NCBI GenBank assembly: GCA_029212905.1
Contig: JARGPB010000001.1
Coordinates: 1 to 64,000, forward strand
From: Thalassovita sp.
GTDB taxonomy: Bacteria > Pseudomonadota > Alphaproteobacteria > Rhodobacterales > Rhodobacteraceae
DNA: 64,000 nucleotides
Reading direction: 5' to 3'
Shown here: positions 25,987-34,633 of the stretch, piece after piece
How the letters are laid out: every line of letters starts with the position of its first letter
Numbering within the stretch: the stretch's first letter is position 1
Translations under genes and position numbers: made by a program
The notes under the pieces: generated by a model
Seen by the model: the letters and a program-made list of their open reading frames with translations, nothing else
What the model was told of the DNA's origin: nothing
Database searches by the model: none

Positions 25987-28341
25987 ATGCTATTCGGTTT
26001 AGATGGGGTCGAAGTCGGCCTGATCATCGTCTTTCTCTGCCTCTTCGGAGGCATCCTGTCCGGTTTCCCGGTGGCCTTTGCCATCGGTGGGGCTGGTGTC
26101 ATTTCCTTTGGGATCATCGCCTCGCTTGATAGCGCAGGCCTGCTGATCCACCAGGCGATTGATACGTCCTCGCAGGCGTATCGGGCCCTGGTCGACTCCG
26201 GTGTCAGACCGGACACGATCTCGATTTTCCGGAACCCTGATTTGCCACGCGAAGCGGTCTCGGTTTTCCCTCAAGGCTGGGAAACTGCGCTGGATCGCAA
26301 CATTTCGTTCATCGTGAACCGCATGAACGAACGTGTGCTGGCTGGTCAATCCATTGAAACCCTGCTGGCGGTGCTGATGTTCGTTCTGATGGGCATCACG
26401 CTAGAGCGCTCCAAGATCGCAAACGATCTGCTGACCACGATGGCGCGTGTCTTTGGCCCGCTGCCAGGTGGTTTGGCTGTGTCGGTCGTGGTCGTGGGGG
26501 CCTTTCTGGCGGCCTCGACCGGGATCGTGGGCGCCACAGTGGTGACCATGGGCCTGCTGAGCCTGCCGACCATGTTGCGCAACGGCTATTCGCCAGAGCT
26601 GTCAACGGGTGTGATCGCCGCGTCGGGAACGCTGGGGCAGATCATTCCGCCGTCCATTGTGATTGTTCTGTTGGGGACTCTGGCGGGGGATTTGTACTCC
26701 ACCGCGCAGGAAAACCGTGCTGTTGTTGCAGGCTGTTCCGATGCGCTGACCTATCTGGGTGAGCCTGCGGTGATCTCGGTTGGGACCTTGTTCCAGGCGG
26801 CGATGCTACCGGGGATCTTGCTGGCCATTCTCTATGCGCTCTATGCCTTTGGCTATGCGATGCTGAACCCCTCCAAGGCACCTGCCGTGGAACTGGGCGG
26901 CACCAGCAAAGAGCCAATCAGCCGCTCGGAAGGGTTCACTTGGTTCTTGGGTCTGCCTATTGCGCTGATCGTTGGCGTGGTGCTGTTGGCGCAGGTCGGC
27001 ATTGTCGGCAGCCAGGATACGAACGTTTCGACATTCTCGGATGCGGGGCAAACGGCCAGCTTGCGGACCAATGTGTCAGACAGCTGTAAGGCGTCGATGA
27101 TCGACCTGCACGGCCAAGAGGCATGGGATGCCGCCATCGCCGAGCAGACTGCCATTGACGAAGCCGGTGGCGTTGCCACCTCGGAACGTCTGAACGAAGA
27201 TCAGATCGAAGAGCTGCGCGCTCAGAAAATCGCGGATGCTGCCCCGATCGGGACAGGTATCGCAGCGATGATCGTGATCCTTGGTCTGACGCTGATCATC
27301 GGACGTGGCGTGTCGCCCAGTGCCGATCCCAAACCGCTGATTTTGGGTGCTCTGGGTCTGTTGCTGATGGCGTTGGTGGATATGGTGCTGGTCGCGCCGA
27401 CCACGACACCTGGTCTGACGGTTCTGTTGATCCTGCTGCCGCTTGGACTGGCGCTGTATGGATGCAAGGAGGCGGCTGCGCGCTGTGCGCAGAACGATCT
27501 GATCCGCGTCGTGTTCCCGCCGCTGGTGTTGATCGTGGCTGTCCTTGGCTCGATCCTTGGTGGTGTGACCAACCCGACGCCCGCTGCGGCGCTGGGGGCA
27601 GGTGGCGCAGTCATGCTGGCGGCCTATCGCAAGCTGCAAGATCAGGGCAAATCCGGCAAGGTCATCCTGTGGGCGACCGCTGCTGTGGTGTTGATGCTGA
27701 TCGTCGGGATGAACTTTGACCTGCGGATCAACAATGCCGAGGTCACGTTCGAGACCTGGGCGGCGTTCTTCTTTGCTTATGGTGCCTATCTGTTCGCGGC
27801 TTTCGGGCTGGTCTATGCGGGCACGGTGCTGTTCAAGGCCGGCGTTCTGCAACCGATCGTGCGCGAAACCGCCAAGGTGACATCCATGGTGTTCACCATC
27901 CTGATCGGGTCACAGCTGCTGAACCTTGTTGTGATCTCTTTTGGGGGCGAGCATTATATTCAGGACTTCTTGAAATCGTTTGATAACGAATTCACGGTTT
28001 TCCTGATCGTGATGCTGGTGCTGTTCGTGCTGGGCTTTGTGTTGGATTTTCTCGAGATCATCTACATCGTGATCCCGATTGTTGGTCCGGTCATTTATGG
28101 CGGTACGTTCGATCCCAAATGGGTCACGATCATGATTGCGGTGAACCTGCAAACGTCGTTCCTGACACCGCCGTTCGGCTTTGCGCTGTTCTATCTGCGC
28201 GGTGTGGCGCCGGCGGGCGTTACCACTGGCCATATCTATCGCGGGATCATCCCCTTTGTGTTGATCCAGGTGGTGGGGCTGGCGATCTTGTGGTTCTTCC
28301 CGTCGATCGTGACCATCGTGCCGGCGCTGATCCCGAACTAA
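25987..28341 (+). CDS. TRAP transporter large permease subunit (DctM), enlarged form
   Basis: 784-residue polytopic protein, far above the roughly 430 residues usual for DctM. Family motifs are clear: the N-terminal GFPVAFAIGG, the central FGPLPGGLAVSVVVVGAFLAASTGIVGATVVTMG, GVIAASGTLGQIIPPSIV, and the C-terminal LDFLEIIYIVIPIVGPV and TSFLTPPFGFALFYLRG. The extra length comes from a soluble loop near 55-125 and a large middle insert (about 330-610) with a polar segment and several added helices. It carries the ion-coupled transport path with DctQ. Such long forms occur with 2-oxo-acid TRAP systems in this group, as far as I recall. A terminator follows. Confidence 0.9.
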   Translation: MLFGLDGVEVGLIIVFLCLFGGILSGFPVAFAIGGAGVISFGIIASLDSAGLLIHQAIDTSSQAYRALVDSGVRPDTISIFRNPDLPREAVSVFPQGWETALDRNISFIVNRMNERVLAGQSIETLLAVLMFVLMGITLERSKIANDLLTTMARVFGPLPGGLAVSVVVVGAFLAASTGIVGATVVTMGLLSLPTMLRNGYSPELSTGVIAASGTLGQIIPPSIVIVLLGTLAGDLYSTAQENRAVVAGCSDALTYLGEPAVISVGTLFQAAMLPGILLAILYALYAFGYAMLNPSKAPAVELGGTSKEPISRSEGFTWFLGLPIALIVGVVLLAQVGIVGSQDTNVSTFSDAGQTASLRTNVSDSCKASMIDLHGQEAWDAAIAEQTAIDEAGGVATSERLNEDQIEELRAQKIADAAPIGTGIAAMIVILGLTLIIGRGVSPSADPKPLILGALGLLLMALVDMVLVAPTTTPGLTVLLILLPLGLALYGCKEAAARCAQNDLIRVVFPPLVLIVAVLGSILGGVTNPTPAAALGAGGAVMLAAYRKLQDQGKSGKVILWATAAVVLMLIVGMNFDLRINNAEVTFETWAAFFFAYGAYLFAAFGLVYAGTVLFKAGVLQPIVRETAKVTSMVFTILIGSQLLNLVVISFGGEHYIQDFLKSFDNEFTVFLIVMLVLFVLGFVLDFLEIIYIVIPIVGPVIYGGTFDPKWVTIMIAVNLQTSFLTPPFGFALFYLRGVAPAGVTTGHIYRGIIPFVLIQVVGLAILWFFPSIVTIVPALIPN

Positions 28342-28367
28342 GGGGCCAGCCACAGACGAAAACAAAG

Positions 28368-28393
28368 AAAGCCGCCCCACGTGGGCGGCTTTT
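28368..28393 (+). terminator. Terminator after the TRAP operon
   Basis: AAAGCCGCCC (28368-28377) pairs with GGGCGGCTTT around CACGT, giving a stem flanked by A and T runs. It can also act on the convergent bpt transcript. Confidence 0.85.
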
Positions 28394-28412
28394 GCGTTGG
28401 CGGTCAACGGGC

Positions 28413-29228
28413 TTAGCGGTCGCGTAGATCAGGCAGAGAAATCCCCGCCACCTGTTCTGCAATTGGATCGGTGGACAGAGGGTGAAGCTCGGCGCTGTAG
28501 TCTTCGTTCGGATTCATCTTTGACCATTGCCCACCGCTGTACAGCTCGACCCCGGCGAACTTGGCTTTGTAGCCCATTTTCGGGCTGCCAGGCACCCAAT
28601 AGCCCAGATAGACAAAAGGCAGTCCGGCCTCGCGGGCGATTTCGATATGGTCAAGGATGATATAGGTGCCGGTGCTGTTGCGCTCGGTCTGCGGGTCGTA
28701 GAAGGAATATACCATGCTGACGCCGTCATCCAGAATATCGGTCAGGCATGTGGCAATCAGCGCGCCGGTGTCGCGGTCGGAATATTCGATCACGCGGGTG
28801 CGGATCGGGGTTTCCTCGACCATGGCGGCGAACTCGAACACGTCCATATCGGCCATCCCGCCATCGGCATGGCGGGATTCCAGATAGCGGCGGAACAGGT
28901 CGAATTGCTCTTCGGTTGCCCAGGGCGAGGTCGCTTTGCGCGACAACGCGACGTTTCGTTTCATCACGCGGCGCTGGCTTTTGGTGGGGGTGAAATCGGC
29001 CACCCGGATGCGCGCGGACATACAGGCGGCGCAATCGGTACAAGAGGGGCGATACAGCACATTCTGGGACCGCCGGAACCCTTGTTTCGAGAGGCTATCA
29101 TTCAGCGCAGTTGTTCCTTCGCCTTGAAGCGCGGTAAACAGTTTTCGCTCCATCCTGCCCGGAAGATAAGGGCAGGGCTGCGGGGCCGTCACATAGAACT
29201 GAGGAACAATCGGTAGAGTATGGCGCAT
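28413..29228 (-). CDS. bpt: Aspartate/glutamate leucyltransferase (Bpt; ATE family)
   Basis: 271-residue cytosolic enzyme that transfers leucine from Leu-tRNA to N-terminal Asp or Glu of proteins, marking them for ClpS/ClpAP degradation. N-terminal features are YLPGRMERKLFTAL and the cysteine cluster CTDCAACMSARI, followed by RVMKRN. The C-terminal ATE_C domain carries MVYSFYDP and LGYWVPGSPKMGYKAKF. Bacterial proteins of this length are Bpt; older annotation calls them arginyltransferases. It converges with the TRAP operon and its upstream neighbours are unrelated membrane proteins. Confidence 0.93.
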   Translation of the reverse strand: MRHTLPIVPQFYVTAPQPCPYLPGRMERKLFTALQGEGTTALNDSLSKQGFRRSQNVLYRPSCTDCAACMSARIRVADFTPTKSQRRVMKRNVALSRKATSPWATEEQFDLFRRYLESRHADGGMADMDVFEFAAMVEETPIRTRVIEYSDRDTGALIATCLTDILDDGVSMVYSFYDPQTERNSTGTYIILDHIEIAREAGLPFVYLGYWVPGSPKMGYKAKFAGVELYSGGQWSKMNPNEDYSAELHPLSTDPIAEQVAGISLPDLRDR

Positions 29229-29303
29229 CAGGGTCGTTTTGTTGAGGATCCTTGTACGATACCAAGCATTCCCCGAAGCGCCAAGCGCTGAATATCAAAC
29301 TGC

Positions 29304-29747
29304 TTAGTAGCGGGCGCGCTGGTTGATTGCGACGCTACCCAGAACCATGTCGCTCAGACCCTGGCCGCGTTCTGTTGTGGCCATCATCACGACTGAAATC
29401 AGCTGGAGCGGGAACACGGCAAAGGCCACGTTCAACCCGACCGTATGCAGAAACGCCTGGCTCAGATTAAACCGGGCACCGTCTGCGGCGCGGAACTCGA
29501 TCGCCAGCATGCGCATCCCCAAAGTGGCCGAGCCATTGGCGATGGTGACAACCCGGTACAGGAACCCGACCACGGCCATTAGGACCGGGAAAAAGAACAG
29601 GCCGGTAAACGCCGTGAATGGCAGGATCAGCAGACAGATCACAGCGATCAAGATGGTATCCAGAACGAACGCAAACAGTCGTTTCATCGGCACGTCCGCA
29701 TAGAATTCCGGCTGGGTCTGGGGATCAGGCAATTGCCACGAGGTCAT
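29304..29747 (-). CDS. RDD family membrane protein
   Basis: 147-residue protein with the RDD pattern: KRLFAFVLDTILIAVICLLI (the Arg and two Asp-type positions partly retained), then ANGSATLGMRMLAIEFRAADGARFNLSQAF, and a final hydrophobic hairpin. Three or four membrane helices. RDD proteins are implicated in ion or solute movement, but most have no known substrate. ATG 29747 follows AGGACCC; the frame continues upstream but that part is a shadow of the DUF2852 gene. The DUF2852 gene lies 61 bp upstream on the same strand. Confidence 0.82.
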   Translation of the reverse strand: MTSWQLPDPQTQPEFYADVPMKRLFAFVLDTILIAVICLLILPFTAFTGLFFFPVLMAVVGFLYRVVTIANGSATLGMRMLAIEFRAADGARFNLSQAFLHTVGLNVAFAVFPLQLISVVMMATTERGQGLSDMVLGSVAINQRARY

Positions 29748-29808
29748 AAGATCGGGTCCTAAATGAATAAAGGCAGGGGCCCGGCTGAATGCCGGGCCAC
29801 GCGAGGGC

Positions 29809-30249
29809 TTAGGCGTCAGAGCGCGGCTCGTTCGCAGGTTCCTGGGCGGCGTTATGCGCGCGGTCTTCCATGAACTGGTCGAACTCGGCCTTGTCCTTGG
29901 CTTCGCGCAGACGCTGCAGGAAGGTTTCGAACTGTTCTTGCTCTTCTTCCAGGCGACGCAGGGTGTCGGCCTTATAGGCGTCAAACGCCGAGTTCCCCGA
30001 AGGTTTCATCGCGTGAAAGCCATGACGGCTCATGTGGGTGGTACGGTGACGGCATTTCTGTCCGAACATTTGTTTGCTCCAGATCATGTAAAAAAGAAGG
30101 GCCAGGCCGACGGGCCAGAAGAAGACGAAGCCCAGGACCATGGTGGCGATCCAGGCGCCTTTCCCCTTGCTGTCCAGCCATGCTTCGGCCCGAGAAAGCC
30201 ACCCCATACGAGGGGCTGTGGTGTGGGTATAAGCGGTGGCGGGTGTCAT
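29809..30249 (-). CDS. DUF2852 family membrane protein
   Basis: 146-residue protein with a short soluble N-terminus, a hydrophobic segment (GAWIATMVLGFVFFWPVGLALLFYMIWSKQMF, roughly 29-55), a basic His/Arg stretch, and a charged C-terminal coiled coil (LRRLEEEQEQFETFLQRLREAKDKAEFDQFMEDR). This is the DUF2852 layout, common in alphaproteobacteria and without a known function. ATG 30249 has GGAG six bases upstream. Same strand as the RDD gene. Confidence 0.82.
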   Translation of the reverse strand: MTPATAYTHTTAPRMGWLSRAEAWLDSKGKGAWIATMVLGFVFFWPVGLALLFYMIWSKQMFGQKCRHRTTHMSRHGFHAMKPSGNSAFDAYKADTLRRLEEEQEQFETFLQRLREAKDKAEFDQFMEDRAHNAAQEPANEPRSDA

Positions 30250-30357
30250 CAGGTTCTCCGTTTTGGTTACGATGTGAATGTCTTTCACATTGAATAGATT
30301 GGCATCAAAACGGTTCTGCACAAGGGTGGATGTAAATCTTTTTTACATTATTTTGAT

Positions 30358-30825
30358 TTATGACGTAAAATCAGCATGTTGCCCGGATGTAATTCTCGAG
30401 AGATCCGTGGAGTCCATCTCGAAAATATGGTGCGGAGTACCTGCTGCGGCCCAAATTGTTGGGAATTCCAGCAGCCGGGGGTCCACAAATGCTCGAATCG
30501 GATTCAGATGCCCGACAGGCGCAACGCCCCCGATCGCAAAGCCCGTTTGCGATCGGATCAACGCCGCATCTGCCTTGCCTAACGGCTCGCCCGCGAGGGC
30601 GCTGGCCTTTGCTGTATCAACCTGATTGCCGCCTGCTGTCAGGAACAGAATCGCCTGACCGCTGTCTTCTCCGCGAAAGATCATCGACTTGGCGATCTGA
30701 TCGACGTGGCAGCCCGCGACATCTGCGGCTTGCTGTGCGGTCCGGGCCAGACCCAGTTCTTTGATTTCGGTATCAATGCGCAGCTCTGTCAGTGCGCGCT
30801 GGACCCGTTTCAGGCTTTTGCTCAT
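30358..30825 (-). CDS. YbaK/EbsC family aminoacyl-tRNA deacylase-like protein
   Basis: 155-residue YbaK/ProX-type editing domain. Visible motifs are the conserved lysine in QIAKSMIFRG, the GGNQVDTAKASAL stretch and the substrate pocket IGGVAPVGH. The family hydrolyses mischarged Cys-, Ala- or related tRNAs in trans; specificity cannot be set from sequence. ATG 30825 is chosen; an ATG two codons upstream is equally possible. It is divergent from glnE across about 80 bp. Confidence 0.85.
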   Translation of the reverse strand: MSKSLKRVQRALTELRIDTEIKELGLARTAQQAADVAGCHVDQIAKSMIFRGEDSGQAILFLTAGGNQVDTAKASALAGEPLGKADAALIRSQTGFAIGGVAPVGHLNPIRAFVDPRLLEFPTIWAAAGTPHHIFEMDSTDLSRITSGQHADFTS

Positions 30826-30906
30826 GTTCATCTCCGGTACTTGTTAGCAGACTAAGCCTGTCGATGACCCATTGACCAGCCCTCACCGTCGCCGCATCTT
30901 GCGCGC

Positions 30907-33696
30907 ATGACTTTCGCCTCTCGCATGACCCGCTCGCCGCGCCCGTTTAGCCCTGACCGTGGGGCCGAAGCGCGGGCCTTGTTTCCTGAACTGACACCGG
31001 ATGTCGCCCAGGTGATCGAGGGCACCGCCGGCTGCGCGCCGTATCTGCGGACCCTGATGGAAAAAGAGCGCGATTGGGTGCCCCAGGCGCTGGATGCCCC
31101 CGAGCAGGCGATAACAGATCTGTTCACCGCGTTGCGCGCCTGTCCGCCGGATCAGCTGGCGTCTCAGCTTAGACAGGGGAAACGCCGTGTCGCTTTGCTG
31201 GCGGCGCTTTGCGATGTGGCGGGCGTCTGGGCGTTGGAGGATGTGACCGGCGCGCTGACCCGTTTCGCGGATCTGGCCAGTGATGTGGCGATGAAAGCCG
31301 CCGTGGGGGCCGAAATCAAACGCGGTAAACTGCCTGGCGCGACCGAAGATGACATTGAGACCGCTGGTGGGATGGTGTCGCTTGCCATGGGGAAAATGGG
31401 CGCGTTTGAGCTGAACTATTCCTCGGACATTGATCTGATCTGTTTGTTCGATGAGACCCGCTTCGACCCGGACGATTATTTCGAGGCACGGTCCTCTTTC
31501 GTGCGTGCGACCCGGAAAATGTCGGCCATGCTGAATGACATCACGGCCGAGGGCTATGTCTTTCGAACCGATCTGCGGTTGCGCCCTGACCCATCGGTGA
31601 CGCCTGTCTGTATGGCCATGACCGCCGCCGAAACCTATTACGAAAGCGTCGGGCGCACTTGGGAACGCGCGGCCTATATCAAGGCGCGCCCTTCGGCTGG
31701 CGATCTGAAGGCGGGTGAGGGGTTCTTGAAAACTCTGCGTCCGTTTATCTGGCGCAAACATCTGGATTTTGCGGCCATTCAGGATGCCCATGACATGCGC
31801 CTGCGCATCCGTGAACACAAGGGCACCGGCGGCGCGCGCGCGCTGGAAGGGCATAATATGAAACTGGGGCGCGGGGGGATTCGCGAAATCGAGTTCTTTA
31901 CCCAGACGCGGCAGCTGATTTCAGGCGGGCGCGACCCCGAACTGCGTTTGCGCGGCACCGTCGAAGGATTGTCGGCGCTGGCTGCCAAAGACTGGATTCC
32001 CGCAGATGTCGCCGAAACCCTGACGCGGCACTATCGCTATCATCGCGAGGTCGAGCACCGCTTGCAGATGGTGAACGACGCGCAGACCCACGCCTTGCCG
32101 CAGACCGACGAAGGGTTTGAGCGCCTGGCGGCCTTTATGGACACCACTGTGCCAGAGCTGCGCGCGACTTTGAAGGACCGCCTGGAAGAGGTGCACGAGC
32201 TGACCGAGGGGTTCTTTGCCCCTGATGCCTCGGCCAAAACCGAGGAGGCGCCTTCGGAGATCGACGAATCCATTCTGCAAAGGTGGAAAACCTATCCCGC
32301 GCTGCGGTCCGAACGTGCGGTGGCGATTTTCAACCGCCTGCGCCCTGAATTGCTGCGCCGCCTTGCCCGCGCCTCGAAACCGTCCGAGGCGCTGGTGGCC
32401 CTGGATGGGTTCCTGTCTGGCCTGCCTGCCGGCGTTCAGCTGTTTTCTCTGCTCGAGGCGAACCCTCAGTTGATCGACCTGCTGATTGACATCGCGGGCA
32501 CCTCGCCTGCGCTGGCCGCACATCTGTCGCGCCACGCCTCTGTTTTCGACGCCGTGATCGGGGGAGGGTTCTTTGCCGATTGGCCCGGAGTTGACGCCCT
32601 GACAGACGAGCTGTCAGGCCGGATGCAAGCCGAAACGGATTACGAAAGTAAGCTGGACACTGCGCGCCGTTGGGCCAAGGAATGGCATTTCCGTATCGGC
32701 GTTCACCATCTGCGGGGGCTGATCAACGCCGACCGTGCGGCCCAGGAATATGCCGACCTGGCGCAATCTGTCTTGGCCGCCTTGTGGCCGGTTGTCGCCA
32801 GTAACTTTGCCTTGAAACATGGTGATCAGCCCGGTCGTGGCGCGATGCTCTTGGGCATGGGAAGCCTGGGGGCAGGGCGCATCAACGCCTCTTCGGATCT
32901 GGATCTTATCGTGATTTATGATGCCGCCGGGGTGGACAGCTCGGATGGTCGGCGTCCGCTGGCCACACGCGCCTATTATGCGCGCCTGACACAGGCCATG
33001 GTGACCGCTGTCACCGCCCTGATGTCCGAAGGCCGCCTGTACGAAATTGACATGCGATTGCGCCCGTCGGGAACACAGGGGCCGGTGGCCGTTAGCCTGA
33101 CAGCTTTCCGTGATTACCAGACAACCAAGGCCTGGACCTGGGAACATCTGGCATTGACCCGCGCGCGGCCCGTGGCGGGCGAACCGATTGTTTCCACCGA
33201 TGTCCAAGAGGTCCGCGCCGAAGTTCTGGACATGCCACAAGATGCCGCCAAAGTCCGTGCCGAGGTCGCCGAAATGCGTAAACGGATCGCCTCGGCCAAG
33301 GCGTCGGCGGGTGTGTGGGACGCAAAGATTGGCGCCGGCCGATTGCAGGATATTGAACTGATGGCCCAGACTGGGGCGCTGCTGACCCATCATTCCGGCC
33401 ATACGATTCAGGGCGCGTTAGAGGCATCGGTCGCATCTGGGTTCCTGAGCGCCGCCGAAGGCCAATCTTTGGCGCGGGCCTATGACCTATGTTGGCGGGT
33501 ACAATTGGTGTCCAAGCTGCTGACGGACAAACCGCTGAACCTTGAAACAATTGGCGAGGGCGGGCGCGTCATGTTGCTACGCGAGACCGGTTTTGACACA
33601 ACCGAGGCCTTGGAGGCCGCTTTGGAACAAGAAACAGAGACAGCAGGCCGGGCCATTGATGCCGCTTTGGCGCGTCCATTTGAAGGTGAAGAATGA
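30907..33696 (+). CDS. glnE: Bifunctional glutamine synthetase adenylyltransferase/adenylyl-removing enzyme
   Basis: 929-residue cytosolic regulator of nitrogen assimilation. Two nucleotidyltransferase domains each carry the G-S-D-x-D-type motif: N170-YSS-D174-I-D176 in the N-terminal adenylyl-removing half and N660-ASS-D664-L-D666 in the C-terminal adenylylating half. It adenylylates GlnA when nitrogen is plentiful and reverses this when nitrogen is limiting, under PII control. Length is close to the E. coli protein (946). The stop overlaps the start of the next small gene by four bases. Confidence 0.95.
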   Translation: MTFASRMTRSPRPFSPDRGAEARALFPELTPDVAQVIEGTAGCAPYLRTLMEKERDWVPQALDAPEQAITDLFTALRACPPDQLASQLRQGKRRVALLAALCDVAGVWALEDVTGALTRFADLASDVAMKAAVGAEIKRGKLPGATEDDIETAGGMVSLAMGKMGAFELNYSSDIDLICLFDETRFDPDDYFEARSSFVRATRKMSAMLNDITAEGYVFRTDLRLRPDPSVTPVCMAMTAAETYYESVGRTWERAAYIKARPSAGDLKAGEGFLKTLRPFIWRKHLDFAAIQDAHDMRLRIREHKGTGGARALEGHNMKLGRGGIREIEFFTQTRQLISGGRDPELRLRGTVEGLSALAAKDWIPADVAETLTRHYRYHREVEHRLQMVNDAQTHALPQTDEGFERLAAFMDTTVPELRATLKDRLEEVHELTEGFFAPDASAKTEEAPSEIDESILQRWKTYPALRSERAVAIFNRLRPELLRRLARASKPSEALVALDGFLSGLPAGVQLFSLLEANPQLIDLLIDIAGTSPALAAHLSRHASVFDAVIGGGFFADWPGVDALTDELSGRMQAETDYESKLDTARRWAKEWHFRIGVHHLRGLINADRAAQEYADLAQSVLAALWPVVASNFALKHGDQPGRGAMLLGMGSLGAGRINASSDLDLIVIYDAAGVDSSDGRRPLATRAYYARLTQAMVTAVTALMSEGRLYEIDMRLRPSGTQGPVAVSLTAFRDYQTTKAWTWEHLALTRARPVAGEPIVSTDVQEVRAEVLDMPQDAAKVRAEVAEMRKRIASAKASAGVWDAKIGAGRLQDIELMAQTGALLTHHSGHTIQGALEASVASGFLSAAEGQSLARAYDLCWRVQLVSKLLTDKPLNLETIGEGGRVMLLRETGFDTTEALEAALEQETETAGRAIDAALARPFEGEE

Positions 33697-33962
33697 AACG
33701 TAACCCATTAGATCCAAAAGGTTTGATCAGAGAGTCCTTTCTGATCGACGGGATTTCTGCTTCTGAATGCCGTACGATTTTCCTGGACTGGGCGCTGAGC
33801 CTGCCGGACGATGTTGACAGTCAAATCGCCTTGGTCGAGCTACAGCCGGTTTATGCTGCGGCCCATCCTGATCATCCGATGACAGAGGTGATGAAGCAAG
33901 GGATGCAACAGATGACCTCGCGTGGGCGGCGCGGCGGATGGAAGAGCAGAGATCGAAATTAA
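33693..33962 (+). CDS. Conserved small protein translationally coupled to glnE (89 aa)
   Basis: Soluble 89-residue protein (MKRNPLDPKGLIRESFLIDG...) with no membrane segment, an acidic middle and a Arg/Gly-rich basic C-terminus. Its ATG overlaps the glnE stop (ATGA), so translation is probably coupled. I recall similar small proteins beside glnE in Rhodobacteraceae, but no function. A part in nitrogen control is only suggested by position. Confidence 0.75.
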   Translation: MKRNPLDPKGLIRESFLIDGISASECRTIFLDWALSLPDDVDSQIALVELQPVYAAAHPDHPMTEVMKQGMQQMTSRGRRGGWKSRDRN

Positions 33963-33984
33963 ATCAATGCATAATGCGCCATGC

Positions 33985-34626
33985 TTAATGTAGTTTGGCC
34001 GCTTCGGCAGCAAGGCGTCGAATGCCATCCCAATCCCCTTGGGCGATCAAATCCGAGGGCGCAACCCAGCTGCCGCCGACACAGCGCGTATTGCTGAGCG
34101 CCAGATAGTCAGGCGCGTTCCTCAGGCTAACTCCGCCGGTGGGGCAGAACAAAATCTGTGGCAGCGGCGCACCGATTGCCTTGAGGGCCGGGACACCGCC
34201 GGATGCCTCGGCCGGGAAAAACTTTTGGACGCTATATCCGCGCTCCAGAAGGCGCATTGCCTCTGTTGCAGTGGCTGCGCCGGGCAAAAGAGGCAGGTCG
34301 GCCGCCTCGCAGGCGTCGATCAGCTGGTCCGTTGCACCCGGAGATACCGCGAATTGCGCCCCTGCATCGCGCGCGTCTGTCACGTCTTGCGGGGTCAGGA
34401 CGGTGCCGGCGCCGACAACCCCGCCCGAAACAGCAGCCATTTCACGGATCACCGACAGAGCGTCAGGCGTGCGCAAGGTGACCTCTAGTACAGGCAATCC
34501 ACCGGCAATCAGGGCTTCGGCCAGGGGGCGCGCGGTGTTGATGTCATGGACCACCAAGACCGGGATCACGGGCGCCATTTCGCAAAGAGACCTTGTTATT
34601 TTGCTTGCTTCATAAGGGTTTATCAT
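33985..34626 (-). CDS. eda: KHG/KDPG aldolase
   Basis: 213-residue class I aldolase that splits 2-keto-3-deoxy-6-phosphogluconate into pyruvate and glyceraldehyde-3-phosphate, the last step of the Entner-Doudoroff route. Schiff-base lysine K135 lies in VQKFFPAE, and the catalytic glutamate E48 in VLEVTLRT. GAGTVLTP (72-79) and the phosphate-binding CPTGGVS are present. ATG 34626 is used: it starts seven bases after the edd stop and follows GAGGTACGC. A longer frame overlaps edd and is unlikely. Co-transcribed with edd. Confidence 0.95.
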   Translation of the reverse strand: MINPYEASKITRSLCEMAPVIPVLVVHDINTARPLAEALIAGGLPVLEVTLRTPDALSVIREMAAVSGGVVGAGTVLTPQDVTDARDAGAQFAVSPGATDQLIDACEAADLPLLPGAATATEAMRLLERGYSVQKFFPAEASGGVPALKAIGAPLPQILFCPTGGVSLRNAPDYLALSNTRCVGGSWVAPSDLIAQGDWDGIRRLAAEAAKLH

Positions 34627-34633
34627 GCGTACC

